Origin: Vitellaria paradoxa | Taxonomy: Eukaryota; Streptophyta; Magnoliopsida; Ericales; Sapotaceae | Reading direction: 5' to 3' | NCBI GenBank assembly: GCA_019916065.1 | Contig: CM034233.1 | Location: 3,227,501-3,291,500 of the forward strand | DNA: 64,000 nt | Shown: piece by piece, positions 31,921-45,342 of the stretch | How the letters are laid out: each line of letters begins with the position of its first letter | Position numbering within the stretch: the first letter of the stretch is position 1 | Program-made: the position numbers and the translations under genes | The notes under the pieces: generated by a model | What the model saw: the letters and a program-made list of their open reading frames with translations, nothing else | Database searches by the model: none | What the model was told of the DNA's origin: nothing

Positions 31921-34327
31921 AATTCTTATCCATCTTAATCAGGTCAAACCCCAACCTGATTGGCCACATCTCATCGATCAATTTGTCTTTTTATTCTTAT
32001 TTTTTCCTTTTTACTTTTCATGAGAGAATATTACGATCCCTAATATACTTTTTCAAAAATGGCTAGCTCCAATTTGTAGTTAAAAGACAACAAAGAAGAG
32101 ATAAAAAGAGAAAAACAGTAGAAGAATCCATATTGCCTACTTCATGAATCACTATTTTCTTTATTTTTTTATTTAAAAGGAATATATATATATATATTTA
32201 TATATATATATATTTATATAAACTATAGATGTCTCATAACTACAACAATTTTGTTTTGATGCGATAGTTTTGGGCAATGTTATGAAGGTCCTGTTCGAAG
32301 TAACAAAAATTTTTTAAATTTGATAAAAATTATTAAAAATTTTAAAAAATTATTTATTTTTTATCTTATTATACAAATTATGAATTCATAACTTACCTTA
32401 CTTTATGTCAATTTATTTCACTTTTTTATCACTTCAAATGCACCCGACTTATGTTTTTGACTTCCAAAAGTCAAATTTTTTATTTTGACTATATGCAATG
32501 TTTACTTTAATTTAATTATTTAAATTACTTTTTTTTTTGTGGTGAAATGCACGATATAATTACGTTTTACACATATTTTCATTTTTTAAAAAGAAAAATA
32601 AAAAAAATAGGTAACGTTGTCATCATTGCCACTTAAGTTTTTTACAGGTTAATATTAAAACTATTTTGTCATTAATTGGTATCATTAGGGTTGTTTGGTT
32701 TGATCATTTTTTACTTTTTTTTTTCTTTCCTTTTTTTTTAATTAGGTTCGAGTAAACCTATCGACAGATTATGGAGAACGCAAATTAATTGGTTGGTATA
32801 TTTTAATTAATATTATTTTTGCAAGAACAATGTCACTTGAGGAGCAATCTTCTATTTTTTACATGATAAGGAAAATTCTTCAATTTTTTATTTTTTTTTC
32901 TTATAGGTTCATCCTGTAAATGAATTAAATAATAATTCGATATTGGTTGATGTTGGACTTACTTAAAAATATATTGAGATTGTTTTAATTGTTATAAAAT
33001 TAAACTAAACTCAATTAATTAAACATAATTCAAAGCTTGTTAATTAGATTTAAGTTCGATTCGAGGTTAGCTCGATAAGCTTAAATAAATGTAAAATAAT
33101 TAAACTACTTAAACTCATCTCGATTAAAATTTATCTCAAAAGTTTAATAAATTAAACTTAAATATATTTTCAAACTCAATAAAATTTTTAAATTAAACTC
33201 CAACAACTTAATTATTATTCAGTTTCACTTGTTTACAATGCTAAATCCACCCCCCACCATCACAAATAAGTTTTAAGCACATTGAAAGTTAGGGATATGC
33301 ATAAATTGGTTCAATTCGGATTCATATTTAACTCAGAATCAAACCAATTTTTCGGTTGCTAAATTTGGATCTGAAACCGAATCAAAAATATCGGATGGGT
33401 TCGGTTTGATTTTCGGTTTAAAGGAATTTGGTACAAATTTTAGAATTATATAAATATTTATATATTATAATATTATTTGGTTTTATAATATTATAAATTA
33501 TATTTTTTTTAGGATATTTAGATTATGTTATTTTTAGGTTGGTTCAAATTGAGTTATTTTCAGGTTAGTTCGAGTTGAGTACATACTAACCCGAAAATTG
33601 AACCGAAAATATTAGTTTATTAATTTTTTAACCAAAAACTAAACCAAAAATTATATAAAATTGAACCAACCCAAACCAAAATGACTGAATTAGTTTAGTT
33701 TTCATATTATTGAGTTTTTTTTTCATGTACTTCTATCGCATTTATTATTTTACACAAAAGCCTCCAAATAAAATGTATTTAGTTAAAATATTTTACATTG
33801 AAATAAAGAAATCTTAAAACAAATATTTTCTTATATGGAAAATTGCATTCTTGCCATTAATTTCTTAAATATTTGCATGGCAAATTTAGTGAGGAAAAAT
33901 ATTAGAGCCACTTTGCAAATCAGCATCATTAATGATGGTCCTCAACTCTCAAAAGCGAGAACGTTCGCTTAGATTGAGGACCAAAAGAAACGGAGACAAA
34001 GGCAAAAACGAGTAATGATCATGTGATTAATCATATCAAATCTCTCTCTCTCTCTATATATATATATATAATTATATACACACTAAAAGGTGGCAAAAGA
34101 GTATTGTGCTCGGGGAAAGTAGTGGATTGAAAAACAAAAATAAATATGAAATACTTTTGCTTTCGGCAATGGAAATAGAGTCCCACCCGAATCTAATATT
34201 TATGAGAATTTTTAAATCTTAAATCAGTCCAATTAAATTCATTTTTATTATTTATTCCATAAGTTCTTTTCACAATTTAAGCAATATAAAAAAGTTTTCA
34301 TGAATCTTTTATCATTTATGTATTGTA
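31921..34327. other. AT-rich intergenic sequence
   Basis: No gene is recognised. It contains a TA-rich microsatellite (32180-32220), a region rich in CGGTT/AACCG-type motifs at about 33290-33710 that resembles plant MITEs with CGGTTCGGTT-like repeats, and a (CT)n(AT)n tract at 34043-34073. Confidence 0.4.
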
Positions 34328-35072
34328 TGTCACGCCCCGAATTTTCATAACCGAATGCCCATGGGTGACTTGGAATTTATTTGTTAGGTATAAAAATAAG
34401 ATGATAATAACACGCTGTCACATCCCAGAGTTTTCCTCCAAATTGGGGTTGACCCGTAAGAAAAATTTAAGATAGTCAAAATCCTATGATTATCCCAAAC
34501 AATATTTATAAGTCATTGGACTGAACCATTTGATGGGATTTCAACTACAGGGTATAAAATAAAAATAGAGAAAAATATTACAGAGCCATCTAAGTGTCCC
34601 AACCACGCGATTAACATTACATACCAAATAAAAATAAATTAGGTCTATGCTTAATAATTACAATCATCCAACAATTATTACAGACCAAAAATAAAGTCCT
34701 CCAGCTCTGTGCAGGAAAGAAGAAAAAAATAGATAACTCTTCTGATGGAATATTTAAGAGAAATTAATCTCTTTCCAGCTCATCTTCTGTATTCCTGTGC
34801 TTAATATCCTGAAAAAAATATTCCCACAAAGGGTGAGCTACTAAAGCCCAGTAATCAGAATCTCCTAGGTGCCTATATGCAGTGGTTGTAATACTACACT
34901 GTATTAAATGAATGTATTTAGGTGGCATACTATTTATGCAACAATTAATTCAATAGATCTCAACTGAATAATGTAAATTATACTTACAACGGCTCGATGA
35001 AACCGTCACCGTAACTACTATTTTACTTATATGTAAAATAGTTAAATACTGATGTGTATACCACAATGAAAT

Positions 35073-35144
35073 CTGTGTCGCAGTGGTAGGGATCTCAGAT
35101 TTAGATCTTCAAGGTCTCGGGATCAAACCCCGTAGCGATACAGG
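35073..35144 (+). repeat. tRNA-like sequence (possible SINE head)
   Basis: The 72-base segment can form a nine-pair acceptor-like stem, CTGTGTCGC with GCGATACAG (one G-T pair). It has an A-box-like GCAGTGGTAGGG and a B-box-like GGGATCAAACCCC that forms a T-arm-like hairpin. It is followed by a TA-rich microsatellite, as often seen after SINEs. The T-loop deviates from TTCRA, so it is not called a functional tRNA gene. Confidence 0.5.
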
Positions 35145-35905
35145 TTTCATACATATATATATATATATGTATATATATTTTTATAAAATATTAATCGAGA
35201 TGAATTAAATATAATTAAATAATTCCAACACATCATTCATACATAACAAGAGAGGTTGCTGGTCACAGTAAAATTTTGTAAAGGAGTTTAATCTAAATCC
35301 TCCTAAGATAATCATACTCCTATCATCCTCTACCCCCAGCCTTGGGAACCAGTGACTTTACGGGCTTAGCATCCAATGCATACCGATGGTGTCACCTACC
35401 AAAAACCTAGCCGTCGCGACCGGCTACCTGACTGGCCAGGTCAGAAGGGAGCATCTCCCAAATAAAATGCATGTTCCCATCTTCATCTAAAAGGCCATTT
35501 CTACCCACCCATCACCCCATTGCCAAAAACAGCTTTAGCACGAAGTGCCTTAGTTTCTTCTCACCCTTTTACATTCCAATGGTACCTTGTATGGAAATCA
35601 GACATTTTTAATAACAACCGGCAATGTTCCCGGGCGATGAATCAAAAGTGAGATTATTTAGTCACATGCAATATATTTTTAAGCACTTTATCTATATCCA
35701 TACTTTAATAGTAATTCTCAATAAATCAAAGATTTAACATAGTCATCATATCATTATCACAAAGGTAGGCGCTATATGTAAATTAACAATTAGCAAGTAA
35801 AAAAAAAAATTAGAATACAAACTAGTATTTTAGTTAATTGTTTTGACAAGCTTACCGTACCAAATTTGATAAGAATAAAATTATTTCTAATGGTATATTA
35901 ATTAG

Positions 35906-35980
35906 GCCGGGTTGGTAGCTTAGTGGGTGGGCGACCCTAATTGCGATTTAAAGTCGCAAGTTCGAATCTCATTGGCTGCA
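35906..35980 (+). repeat. Second tRNA-like sequence (possible SINE head)
   Basis: A-box-like TAGCTTAGTGGG and B-box-like AGTTCGAATCT are spaced as in a tRNA gene. The anticodon-arm position has a strong hairpin, TTGCGA and TCGCAA around a seven-base loop TTTAAAG. Acceptor-stem pairing is weaker (GGCCGG with GGCTGC at the ends). It is followed by a T-rich tail. Probably a tRNA-derived SINE or pseudogene. Confidence 0.5.
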
Positions 35981-38013
35981 AATCTCGGTTTTTGCCCCTT
36001 TTACCTTTTATTTTATTATTTTATGGAATATGAAGATAATAAATAGCTCTTGGACTTATATTTAATTTTTAGCAAAATTGATAAGTTTTATTTTATTCAA
36101 AAATAATTTAAATAAATTTCCAATCATCATCTTATTTATAACCAAACCCTTATCATAGGTTTTTGGCTTCAAGATATCCACAAATGTCCACAGAATTATC
36201 CCAATGTTTAGGAAGGTATTAAATGAGTTTCATTTAATTCACTTAATCATAAAAATATAATTATATAACTTGCTAGGTTGACAAAATAATGCCAAAAATA
36301 AATCAAATTCATTTAAGAAAGACCAAATGAGAAAAGAACGAGTCCATTGTTTCTTTTGGACATTTTATCAAATACTAGCATTTTAGTTTGAATAAGTCAT
36401 CCAACTATCCATGATGAAACTGATTATCTAAGTCAATTATCATCAATATTAGAGTGTCAAATAATACCTAATATCTAGTTTAAAATAATTTCATATCAAT
36501 AGAAATTATTAACATGACAATAACTAACAGAAGGAAATTGGAAATTTAAATAATCTTTAAACATAATATTCTAAACAAATCTAAACAAGCATCAATTAAA
36601 GCTAAGCAGAATAGTAGTTTGAAAGAAAATTTATATAAAATAGAATAAGACTCCAATATCTATAAACTTTATATCTGTAGAAACTAGACTTCAAGACCTA
36701 CAACTTTCATGTTTTACACTTTTTAAAATTTTAAGGTCTAAAGGTACAAAAACAGCTTTGAATTCAGTTTGTCCAAAAAATACAGTTTTACACGTGCTCA
36801 GTATTTTGGACATAACTTTTGACTCACAAATCGGATTGATGCAATTCTTTTTGGGTTGAAAAGAAAACTGAAAGGGCTACAACTTTTATGTTTTAGCCAA
36901 AGCCTAATTCCACCGTTTTAGGGGTTAGAAGCACATAAGAAGTTACAAATAGAGAGCTGTCAGCATACTGAGTTACTTTAGTCAAAATTTTGGCTTCCCT
37001 ACCCCCAATATACGGGTATTTATTTTTATCACAATTAAGTTTCATACTTCAAACCAGAAAATGCATCAAATATATTTTAGGAGATTCATCATCCTACCTC
37101 AATGAAGATATTAATGACCAAGTCTGAGAAGGAAAAATGAGTTAGCTTTGAACACCACCCAAATTGGAAAATTCCAAGCCTTTCTTCTTCCTCCAAGCAA
37201 CACCAAATCTTCAGCCTCACTAATCAATAATTTATTATTATTTCTCTCTTATTTTCTTCTCTTGGAAGACACACAATTTATAGGGAGTGTAGAGAAAATT
37301 ATTAGTGGAGAAAAAATCAACTAAGGTAAGATCATGCCTATACAATTGGTAGCATGATCCAAGAATCATGCTTACTTTTTGACTATCTAATCATATCATT
37401 TAAGAAAAGCATTGGGGAAGATGTATGGAGGTGGCATAATCTGGGAATCATGCTAACTTTTTGACAAATTTCAACAATCATGCTAGCTTTTTGACAATTT
37501 AACCAAAATGCTTTAAATCATGCTAGCTTTCAAACAAAATGCTTTAAATCTTGTTTGCTAAATAATTTGAAAAAGATGCTTTAAGGTCATCAATGTGGGT
37601 CTTCTCTTTGTCCAATTAGTCAAATAATTTTGAAAGATGGTGAGAGTGTATGGAAGATGGAAATGAAGTTGTCGGGAAATAATTTATAGCAACTATTCAT
37701 GAGTCAATTCATTGAGTGATAAAGTGAGTTGAAATGAGTTGAGGTGAGTCAAAGAAAATGGTTGACCCATGGGTTAATGGTCTTGGTTTGAACCAAATAA
37801 GTAATTGGGCTAAGAAGTATTTGGATAAAAATTTTAGAAATTCTACATTAAACTCCCACATAGGGTGAAATTTAATCCGAAAAATTTTCCAACTAATTTT
37901 TATCATTCCAAAAATTTTCAAATGCTCAATTTTCTAGATTTTTACTATAATAAATATCACTACCACACTTAAATAATTTAATTAAGGAAAAAAATTCAGG
38001 TTATTACATTGTA

Positions 38014-39920
38014 CATCTAATTTTACTAGTATATTTTTTGATATTTTTATAATATTGAAATAATAAAATTATATTTTAATATCTTCCAGTAAAGCCTTAA
38101 GCAATGTATCGAGTTTGAATTAAAAAAAAAAAAAAAACTCATCTCAAATAACCTGAAAACAAACTCAGACTCTCAAATGCATGAAGAAATCGCAAGATCT
38201 CATAAATATATACCCACTTTGCACTCACGTAATAAAATTAATTTACATGCAAAAAAAAAAAAAATGATTGTGTTATGGCCTAAATTTAGGCATGGTTTGA
38301 GAACCCAATTATCTTACTTTTTTTTAGCCAGCTAGTAGCTAGCTAAAAAAAACGCAAGTTACAGCTAAATTTGTATATAGACAGTTATACCTTTGATACT
38401 TCAAAATATTTTCTAAAATTACATTTGAAGATAAAAATGTCCCAACTCCTCAAATTCTGAAAGAATGGGTCGACCCACCAATTCAGATGGGTCGACCCCT
38501 TTCTGAAAGTATGACAAAGAGTAATCAGGTAATTTTAAAAAGATGATGAAATAGCTGTTACAGTGTTGCTACAAAATAGTCGGCTAGTAGCCGGGGTTCC
38601 CAAACAGTAACTTAGTATAATAATCATAATTGATTATTATAAATTTATAATTACATTTATAAAACGTAAGCTACCCATGATTTGTTGTTGGTATTTAATT
38701 TTTTATTAATTAATTAATGCAAGTAAGTGAAGTTCAAACTTCAACGCAACATTAACCTCCACGTAAACATTTCGTTTTGGGTTGGATCTGACTTTCAAGA
38801 TGAAAAAGATTGACTTTGGGATTCACCTACGCTACAAGGTTGGTCATGGTAGGCGTATTATTATGTCATAGATGACCATTACTCTCCTAGACCGTTGTTT
38901 GTGTGCCCAATGAAAATATATGAAAGCTAACGACCACAATGCTCTTCCTCTACTTCAGCCTTCAATTTTGAGAACTACATTTGAATTGAATTGAATTGGA
39001 CCATTAATTTGTACGCGATGCTACATGTGCCTTATTTTTTCCAATAAACTCAACATTTTGTCAAGATATATATATATATATATAAAATAAAATAATAATA
39101 ATAAAATAGTCAACATTATATATTACAAAAATAACTCTAAAGAATGAAAGTAAATTGAATAGTATACCATAAGAAGATTGTTTATTCCTATTGATCTTTT
39201 ATTCGTTTTACTATTTGATAACTTTTAACCATATTTGATAATAGTGGTAATTTATATTTTATTTTTGTAAATACTCATTCATTTGTATACAAGAAAATTT
39301 TTTTATACTAATTTTTCATATACAAGTGAGGTGGTTGCTTTAACGGATGAAATAAATAATTAAATGTTAAATAGATTATATCATTAATTCATTTAAATTC
39401 ATTAACTGAGTAGGTATTTTTTTTATTTATCTAATTATATATCTGTTCGTAATTTTAATTTGTTTCAAATTCATTTAATTTGAATTTAATTGGGCCGGAC
39501 CCTAGATTTGAGTAATTATTGTCACCTTTGTTTATAACATTCGATTTAGGAAATTATTACTTAATTTTGTTTATACAATAATTCTATTCATACCAAAATT
39601 AAATTAAAAAGAAAAAAAATTATTAGTTTTTGTTGGTGGGTATGATGGGAATTAATGTTGAATTCCATTCTTGGTATAAACATCTTTTAATTGCCAACGA
39701 AAGTTAGGCAATAGTCAATTAAATTGACTATTTTGCCCCATATGTGGCATTAGTAAAACATTTATCATTCTTTTCACAACTAATAAAATTGATCATTCTT
39801 GGGCCTTTTTTCTCACTCTAACTTACTTTCAATGGACAACCATTGTTATTAAATAAAAAAAAAAAATTGCTTCTACGCCATATATAGTGAGTTTTATTCA
39901 TGCAAAATAAGATTTTTCCC

Positions 39921-39953
<33 letters not shown>

Positions 39954-40440
39954 TGTACACAATTAATTAATTTACTAGCTTTCTAAATTTCAACTTGGAG
40001 AAGATCAATAAAAGAAATTATTTTAAAAATATTTCCACCTATACAAGTAAATAATTTTAGAAAAAATTCATTCGAGAAAAATAATGTTAAGATGCTATAT
40101 ATATATATATAGCCATGATATATATATATATATATATGATATTTGATTTTTTTTCTTTCTTTGAAAAGGTGAAGGATTTTTGAGACTCATTATAAGTTTT
40201 GTTGAACTTTTATTTGTTTTTTTTTTTTTTTTGGTTTATTAAAATTCACAATTTTTAAATGAATTAAAATAAAATCGAGCTCAACGTGACTCAAAACACC
40301 TTCTTTTTTATTTACTTGATGCCAAAATGTCAATAATAATAGTCAAAATAATATGAATAATTATCAAGTGTTCGAAAACGTAAAACAGAGATGCTCTTAT
40401 TCCTCGTACTTTGTCCCTTGTAATTATGAGAACTCATCAT
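38014..40440. other. AT-rich intergenic sequence and distal promoter of the kinase gene
   Basis: No exon is recognised. A possible MITE spans about 38289-38612 with ends GGCATGGTTTGAGAACCC and the complement of GTTACTGTTTGGGAACCCC, but the flanks do not match well. A short direct repeat of ATGGGTCGACCC lies at 38464 and 38487. TA microsatellites lie at 39064-39084, 39919-39942 and 40097-40139. Confidence 0.4.
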
Positions 40441-40464
40441 AACATCGTAGACCGCGCAGCACAC

Positions 40465-40689
40465 GGAAATTTCTCTCTCTCTCTCTCCTTTCTCAGTCTA
40501 GCGGTGGGCGAGCTTGAAAAAGCAACCAAATCAAACCAAACCAAAGCAAGCTTACAAGACGGTTAGGCTAATATGCTTTAAGCCACCCCCCTTTCAGGCC
40601 TCAAAATCGTCTTTTATATGGCTGAAAATGGGTTATGGTGACGGGCCGGAATTCGCCGGAATCTGACGCACAAGTGGAATCGCGCGAAA
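40465..40689 (+). promoter_or_regulatory. Probable core promoter and 5' UTR of the kinase gene
   Basis: A (CT)n tract at 40471-40489, common near plant transcription starts, precedes a GC-richer leader that runs into the ATG at 40690. The surrounding 2 kb is AT-rich, so the base-composition shift supports a transcribed 5' end here. No convincing TATA box was singled out. Confidence 0.4.
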
Positions 40690-43600
40690 ATGACTCAAAC
40701 TGTGCTTGCCGGAGAAGAAGGATCGGGAGAAGGTCCCGGCGGCCGGACGGTGCTGGTGGGGGTGAATTTGGACTCTCAGAGCAAAGAACTGCTGACGTGG
40801 GCGCTGGTGAAGGTGGCACAGCCTAATGATCGAGTGTTTGCGCTTCATGTTCTGAGCAAGAATGGTACGGTCTTATCATGGAGAGAGAGCGCTTTGTTTG
40901 GTTTGGAGAGAGAATGAAATTGGAAAAGAAGAGAAATTTCTCTGTTTGGAATAGAACTACTTATTTTCTCACCATTTTCTACTTATTTTCTCACCATTTT
41001 CTCTTCTCTTCTCTTCTCTCTCTCTCTCTCTCTCTTCTCTCCAAGCCTAACAGAGTTTCGTCTTTGATTGTTGGGTCATTTTGATTTTCGGGGTTTTTGG
41101 GTGGTTGAAGTGTCAATTGACTGATTTTGTGATTTGGTGTCTGTAGAAATCGTGGATCGAGATGGGAAGTCTTGTCTTCTCTCGCTTGTTAAAGAATTTG
41201 ACTCTGTTCTTTCTGTATATGAAGGTTTCTGCAACTTGAAACAGGTTTGGCCTTTCATATTTCTACGTATAGTTTTGTTCTTGGTTTTATTTTATTAAAT
41301 TATTTTAACTACAAGCTGTTTGGTTCCTGGGAAAGCAGATGCAATAGAGAGGAATTGAAGTGTATGTTGTTGTTTGTTTCATTTTTTTTTTTTTAATTTA
41401 GTTTTCCAATAGATCAAATACTCTTGTTGAAAAAGTTTGGAAGTTGAATTGGGCACACTTGAGGGTTTTGCCTTTGCCGAGTCCATAATGCTGAGAAATC
41501 TAAAGCCAAAGTTCTAATTTCGTTTTTTTCTTCATTTTCTGATCGACCAATCAGTATATTAACATGTTGTTTTATTGTTTTAATTTATGAAAATTTCAAG
41601 AACTCCATTCAGTTAGGCCAAAATAGGCTCATTTTATTGGATATTTAAGTTTTTTTTCCTCAGGTCCCAGCGCTTTTGTTATAAACCAAATTCAAAGTTA
41701 ACAGTTGGGATCATGGTTGAAATTTCAGGTGGATCTCAAGCTTAAGATTTGCAGGGGTTCATCTGTCCGGAAAATTCTGGTTCGGGAAGCAAAGTCGTAC
41801 TCTGCTACTGAGGTTATAGTGGGAACTTCTCGAAATCATCATACAATCCGGTCATCGACATATGTTGCCAAGTACTGTGCAAAAAAACTACCCAAGAATT
41901 GCTCAATACTTGCTGTTGATAATGGGAAAGTTGTATTTCACAGAGAAGCCTCTCTGGTGACTAATGCAAAAGGTTCTGATTACTTCTGTAATTATTTCAA
42001 AAATAAGAATCTGTACTTCATACTTGAGAAGTTCTTATCATTTTTTTTTTCTTTCCCTTTTGTTTGTTGGTAGTAATTGATGAACAACGCAGACACCATA
42101 TAACTGGGGCAATTCAAAAGTCAGTAACTAAGAATTCCAATGCACTTAATGGGCCAAATGTGGATGAGAACCTGGTAGCAAGAAGTGATAAGGGTACTAG
42201 TGGAAATTTGGATCTGGCCCTAGTAAAAGCAGAGTCCAATTGTGCAGAGACTGCCTTAAAACAGAGCTGTTCCATTTGTTCCCCGGATTCTGTTTTGCTG
42301 GAAAATTCTGCTGTCCAATCAATAGAGGAGACCTTTGATGATGCTGATGAAGGCAACTTGATGGCTCTAGTGGCTGTAGAGAAGGAAGAACCTGCATCGA
42401 GTTCAATTACTCTGCTGATAAGAGAACTGCCTGAAGTAAGACCTGGTTGGCCACTACTCCGCCGAGCTACTCTATCAGATCGGTTAGCTTCTGCTGGGCC
42501 TTCGCGGCAGATTTCTGTGGTTCAGTGGGCAATGCAGTTGCCCAGCAGAAATTGTCTGCCAAATTCAGAGTCACAACAAAATATTTGCACTCAAAAGGAG
42601 GGTCAATCTTCTGAACTAGATGCAGAAAGTGGGGCAATTATTCCTGTTGGTGCTGAAACTTTTTCTGCTCCCTCTTCTCCCAGCAGTTCAAGAAGCCTAC
42701 CAGAAGAACTAGAAGGACTTCCTGAGCAGTACTCTGCAACTTGTAGATTGTTTAAGTACCAGGAACTTCTTTTGGCAACATCAAACTTTACGCCTGGTTT
42801 GTTTCTTCCAATCATTCATTTTTGGGATAGCATTTAGAAATCAATAATATGAATATTTAGTTGATAATTATTTTTGCAATTCCAGAGAACTTAATCGGAA
42901 AAGGAGGCCACAGTCAAGTTTTTAGAGGCTGCCTTCCTGATGGCAAGGAAATTGCTGTGAAAATCTTGAAGCCATCTGAAGATGTACTAAAAGAGTTTGT
43001 ATTGGAAATTGAGATTATTACTGCTTTACATCACAAGAACATTATCTCGCTTTTTGGATTCTGTTTTGAGGGTGGCAATCTTCTCTTGGTTTATGATTTC
43101 CTATCAAGAGGAAGCGTGGAAGAAAACCTTCATGGTATGAAGTAACATGAATCTCTGTTTAAATATAACTGAAATTGAAGATTATGGAGTCTGAATTCTT
43201 TGATTTACTTCTGATTTTATGGGTTTTTTTTTTTAAAACAGGTAATAAGGACCCTCATGCATTTGGATGGAGTGAGAGATATAAGGTGGCTCTTGGAGTA
43301 GCTGAAGCACTGGAGTTTTTACATTGCACGAGTACTAAACCTGTGATCCACAGGGACGTGAAATCATCGAACATACTACTTTCTGATGACTTCGAGCCAC
43401 AGGTATTTGAACATGACCTTGCATTGCAGTGTCCTTGGCATTTACACTTGGTTTTTGCTTTCTCAGTACTTATTGCGTTGTTTGATTTCCAGCTGTCTGA
43501 TTTTGGATTAGCCAAGTGGGCATCAACATCCTCATCACACATAACATGCACTGATGTTGCAGGGACATTTGGGTTTGTACTTTCCTCAGCTTCTAAAATG

Positions 43601-44982
43601 GATTGGATCCTTGTAGACAGAAAAGCATACAGCATACACCTCCAAACATCATTTTGAAATATATATATATATATATATATATGCTGAAACCATAAAAATT
43701 AATGCTGAACCTGAAAGCTGAATTTGTCTAATTTTACTGTTGAAAATGTAACTCAATTAAAACTTATGGCTTCCTAGTTTTTGTATCCATCACAACCTAA
43801 GTTGGTAAACTTATTGTCTGCTGCAGATACTTGGCTCCTGAATATTTCATGTACGGCAAAGTTAATGACAAGATCGATGTCTATGCATTTGGTGTTGTAC
43901 TCCTTGAGCTTCTTTCTGGAAGAAAGCCTATCAGTAATGACCATCCAAAAGGCCAAGAGAGCCTGGTTATGTGGGTATGTCCTCTGTTCCTATCTGGTTT
44001 ACTAATTCGAAATTTATCTCTTGATCATGTGCACGTCATACTAATACATAACTTCTTCGTTCTAGGCAAAACCATTTCTACATGGTCGGAAGGTTGCCCA
44101 ATTATTAGACCCAAGCCTGAACAACACTTATGATCGCAATCAGATGGAGAGGATGATTTTAGCTGCCACTCTCTGTATCAGACGTGCACCACGAGCTCGA
44201 CCCCAAATGAGCAGTGTAAGTCATTTAATTGTAATCTTCTCTCTCTCTCTTTTTCCCTCTTTTTAAAATACATTCCCATGTTAATTTTGCTTTTGAAAAT
44301 ATCTAATCTCAGACCTAATACCATGGAGAAAGTTGTGCTGAAATGATTTTGTAATGCTACCATTAGCTTCATGTTTCTGCTTGGGTTTCGAAGCTAGTCA
44401 TCAATTTCACCATTCAGTTTCAAATAGCTCCTTGACTTTTGATACAAAATACATATCTGTCACTCTTTTGGAAGTTAAGAGTGCAGGAGTCAATGATTTA
44501 ATCCATCATCGAGCCCCTAGAAAATATTCCCTTCTAAGAGAGAACTCCAGATATTAACTTGAAAATGTATCTATTCTACCTTTTGGCATGCTTGGACCCT
44601 ACTTTTCTGGGGCCAATCCTGGTATGTCATGGCCTTCCTGGGCGATATTATTTTCAGGCAGGGCCTAGAGCTGTTTATGCAGACTCAACTTCCCACTCCA
44701 TGCACTGAATATACCTGTTCTTGTGGCTGACAGATCGTGAAGCTCCTCCTGGGTGATTCTGAGGTAACCAAGTGGGCGAGGCTACAAGTTGATGCTTCGT
44801 CGGAAGGTCCTGACGTGCTGGATGATGAGGCATTTCCACATTCGAATCTCCAGTCTCATCTGAACCTTGCATTGCTTGATGTGGAGGAAGAAGACTCTCT
44901 CTCCATGAGCAGCATTGAGCAGAGCGTCTCCTTAGAGGACTACTTGCGAGGCAGGTGGAGCCGCTCCGCAAGCTTTGACTAA
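40690..44982 (+). CDS. Receptor-like cytoplasmic kinase with N-terminal USP domain (RLCK-VI type)
   Basis: Ten exons join in frame with GT-AG introns: 40690-40864, 41147-41244, 41729-41972, 42074-42796, 42886-43134, 43242-43402, 43493-43572, 43827-43974, 44066-44215 and 44734-44982. They encode 758 residues. The start region ([17 protein letters not shown]) is a universal-stress-protein fold, running to about residue 170. A Ser/Glu-rich linker follows, then the kinase: glycine loop [11 protein letters not shown] (418-428), Lys439, Glu454, HRD 533-535, DFG 553-555 and APE 580-582. All catalytic residues are present, so an active Ser/Thr kinase is predicted. There is no signal peptide or membrane segment, implying a cytosolic or peripheral protein. 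The architecture matches the Arabidopsis At1g21590/At1g77280/At5g63940 group, linked in the literature to the RLCK-VI class. Substrates are unknown. Confidence 0.92.
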
Positions 44983-45342
44983 CTAGCACGTGTTTTACAA
45001 GATGCTAGTGAACTTTGTGCGTCCTGTTTGTGTGATGATTCTTCTGTACATTGCTTTCTTTCCCTTTTTTATTCCCCCCCCCCCCCCAACCCCCCAAAAA
45101 AAGAAAGAAAAACAAATCCAATTTCTGGTTTTCTTTTATCGCGGGTCTTGGATGAGAGGTTGTTTGAGGTGTGCCCTCCTCCTTCCCCTTACTATTGGCG
45201 AATTTGTTTCCTGGACAATCAATTCAGTTCTCATCGTCAATCCCAGAATGAAGAGCTGAATTTCTTGAGCTGATGTTCTACTCGAGAAATTTTATTTTAT
45301 TTTATTTTTTATATTTTTGTGTAGGGCGTATGCTTATCTAAA

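Larger units (their letters stand above)
34328..38008 (-). mobile_element. Solo LTR, 3.7 kb, probably Ty3/gypsy (Del/Tekay-like)
   Basis: On the minus strand the unit starts TGTAATAACCTGAATT and ends TTCGGGGCGTGACA. It is flanked by a perfect 5-bp duplication TTGTA (34323-34327 and 38009-38013). Long LTRs of this style, ending GGGCGTGACA directly before a primer site, are characteristic of Del/Tekay-type chromoviruses. No coding sequence, primer site or second LTR is present. Two tRNA-like sequences lie inside (35073-35144 and 35906-35980), possibly later SINE insertions. A second TGTCACATCCCAGAG at 34416 could be an internal repeat of the terminus. Confidence 0.8.

Noticed and set aside
33290..33710. 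MITE with CGGTTCGGTT-type repeats
   Set aside because: Suggestive motif content, but I could not define matching termini or a target duplication.
35906..35980. Functional tRNA gene
   Set aside because: Acceptor and T-stem pairing are weak and the T loop region is irregular.
38289..38612. hAT-like MITE
   Set aside because: Ends form an imperfect inverted repeat, but flanking eight bases do not match; mentioned only within the intergenic entry.
41076..44372. Minus-strand ORFs across the kinase gene
   Set aside because: Shadows of well-supported plus-strand exons.
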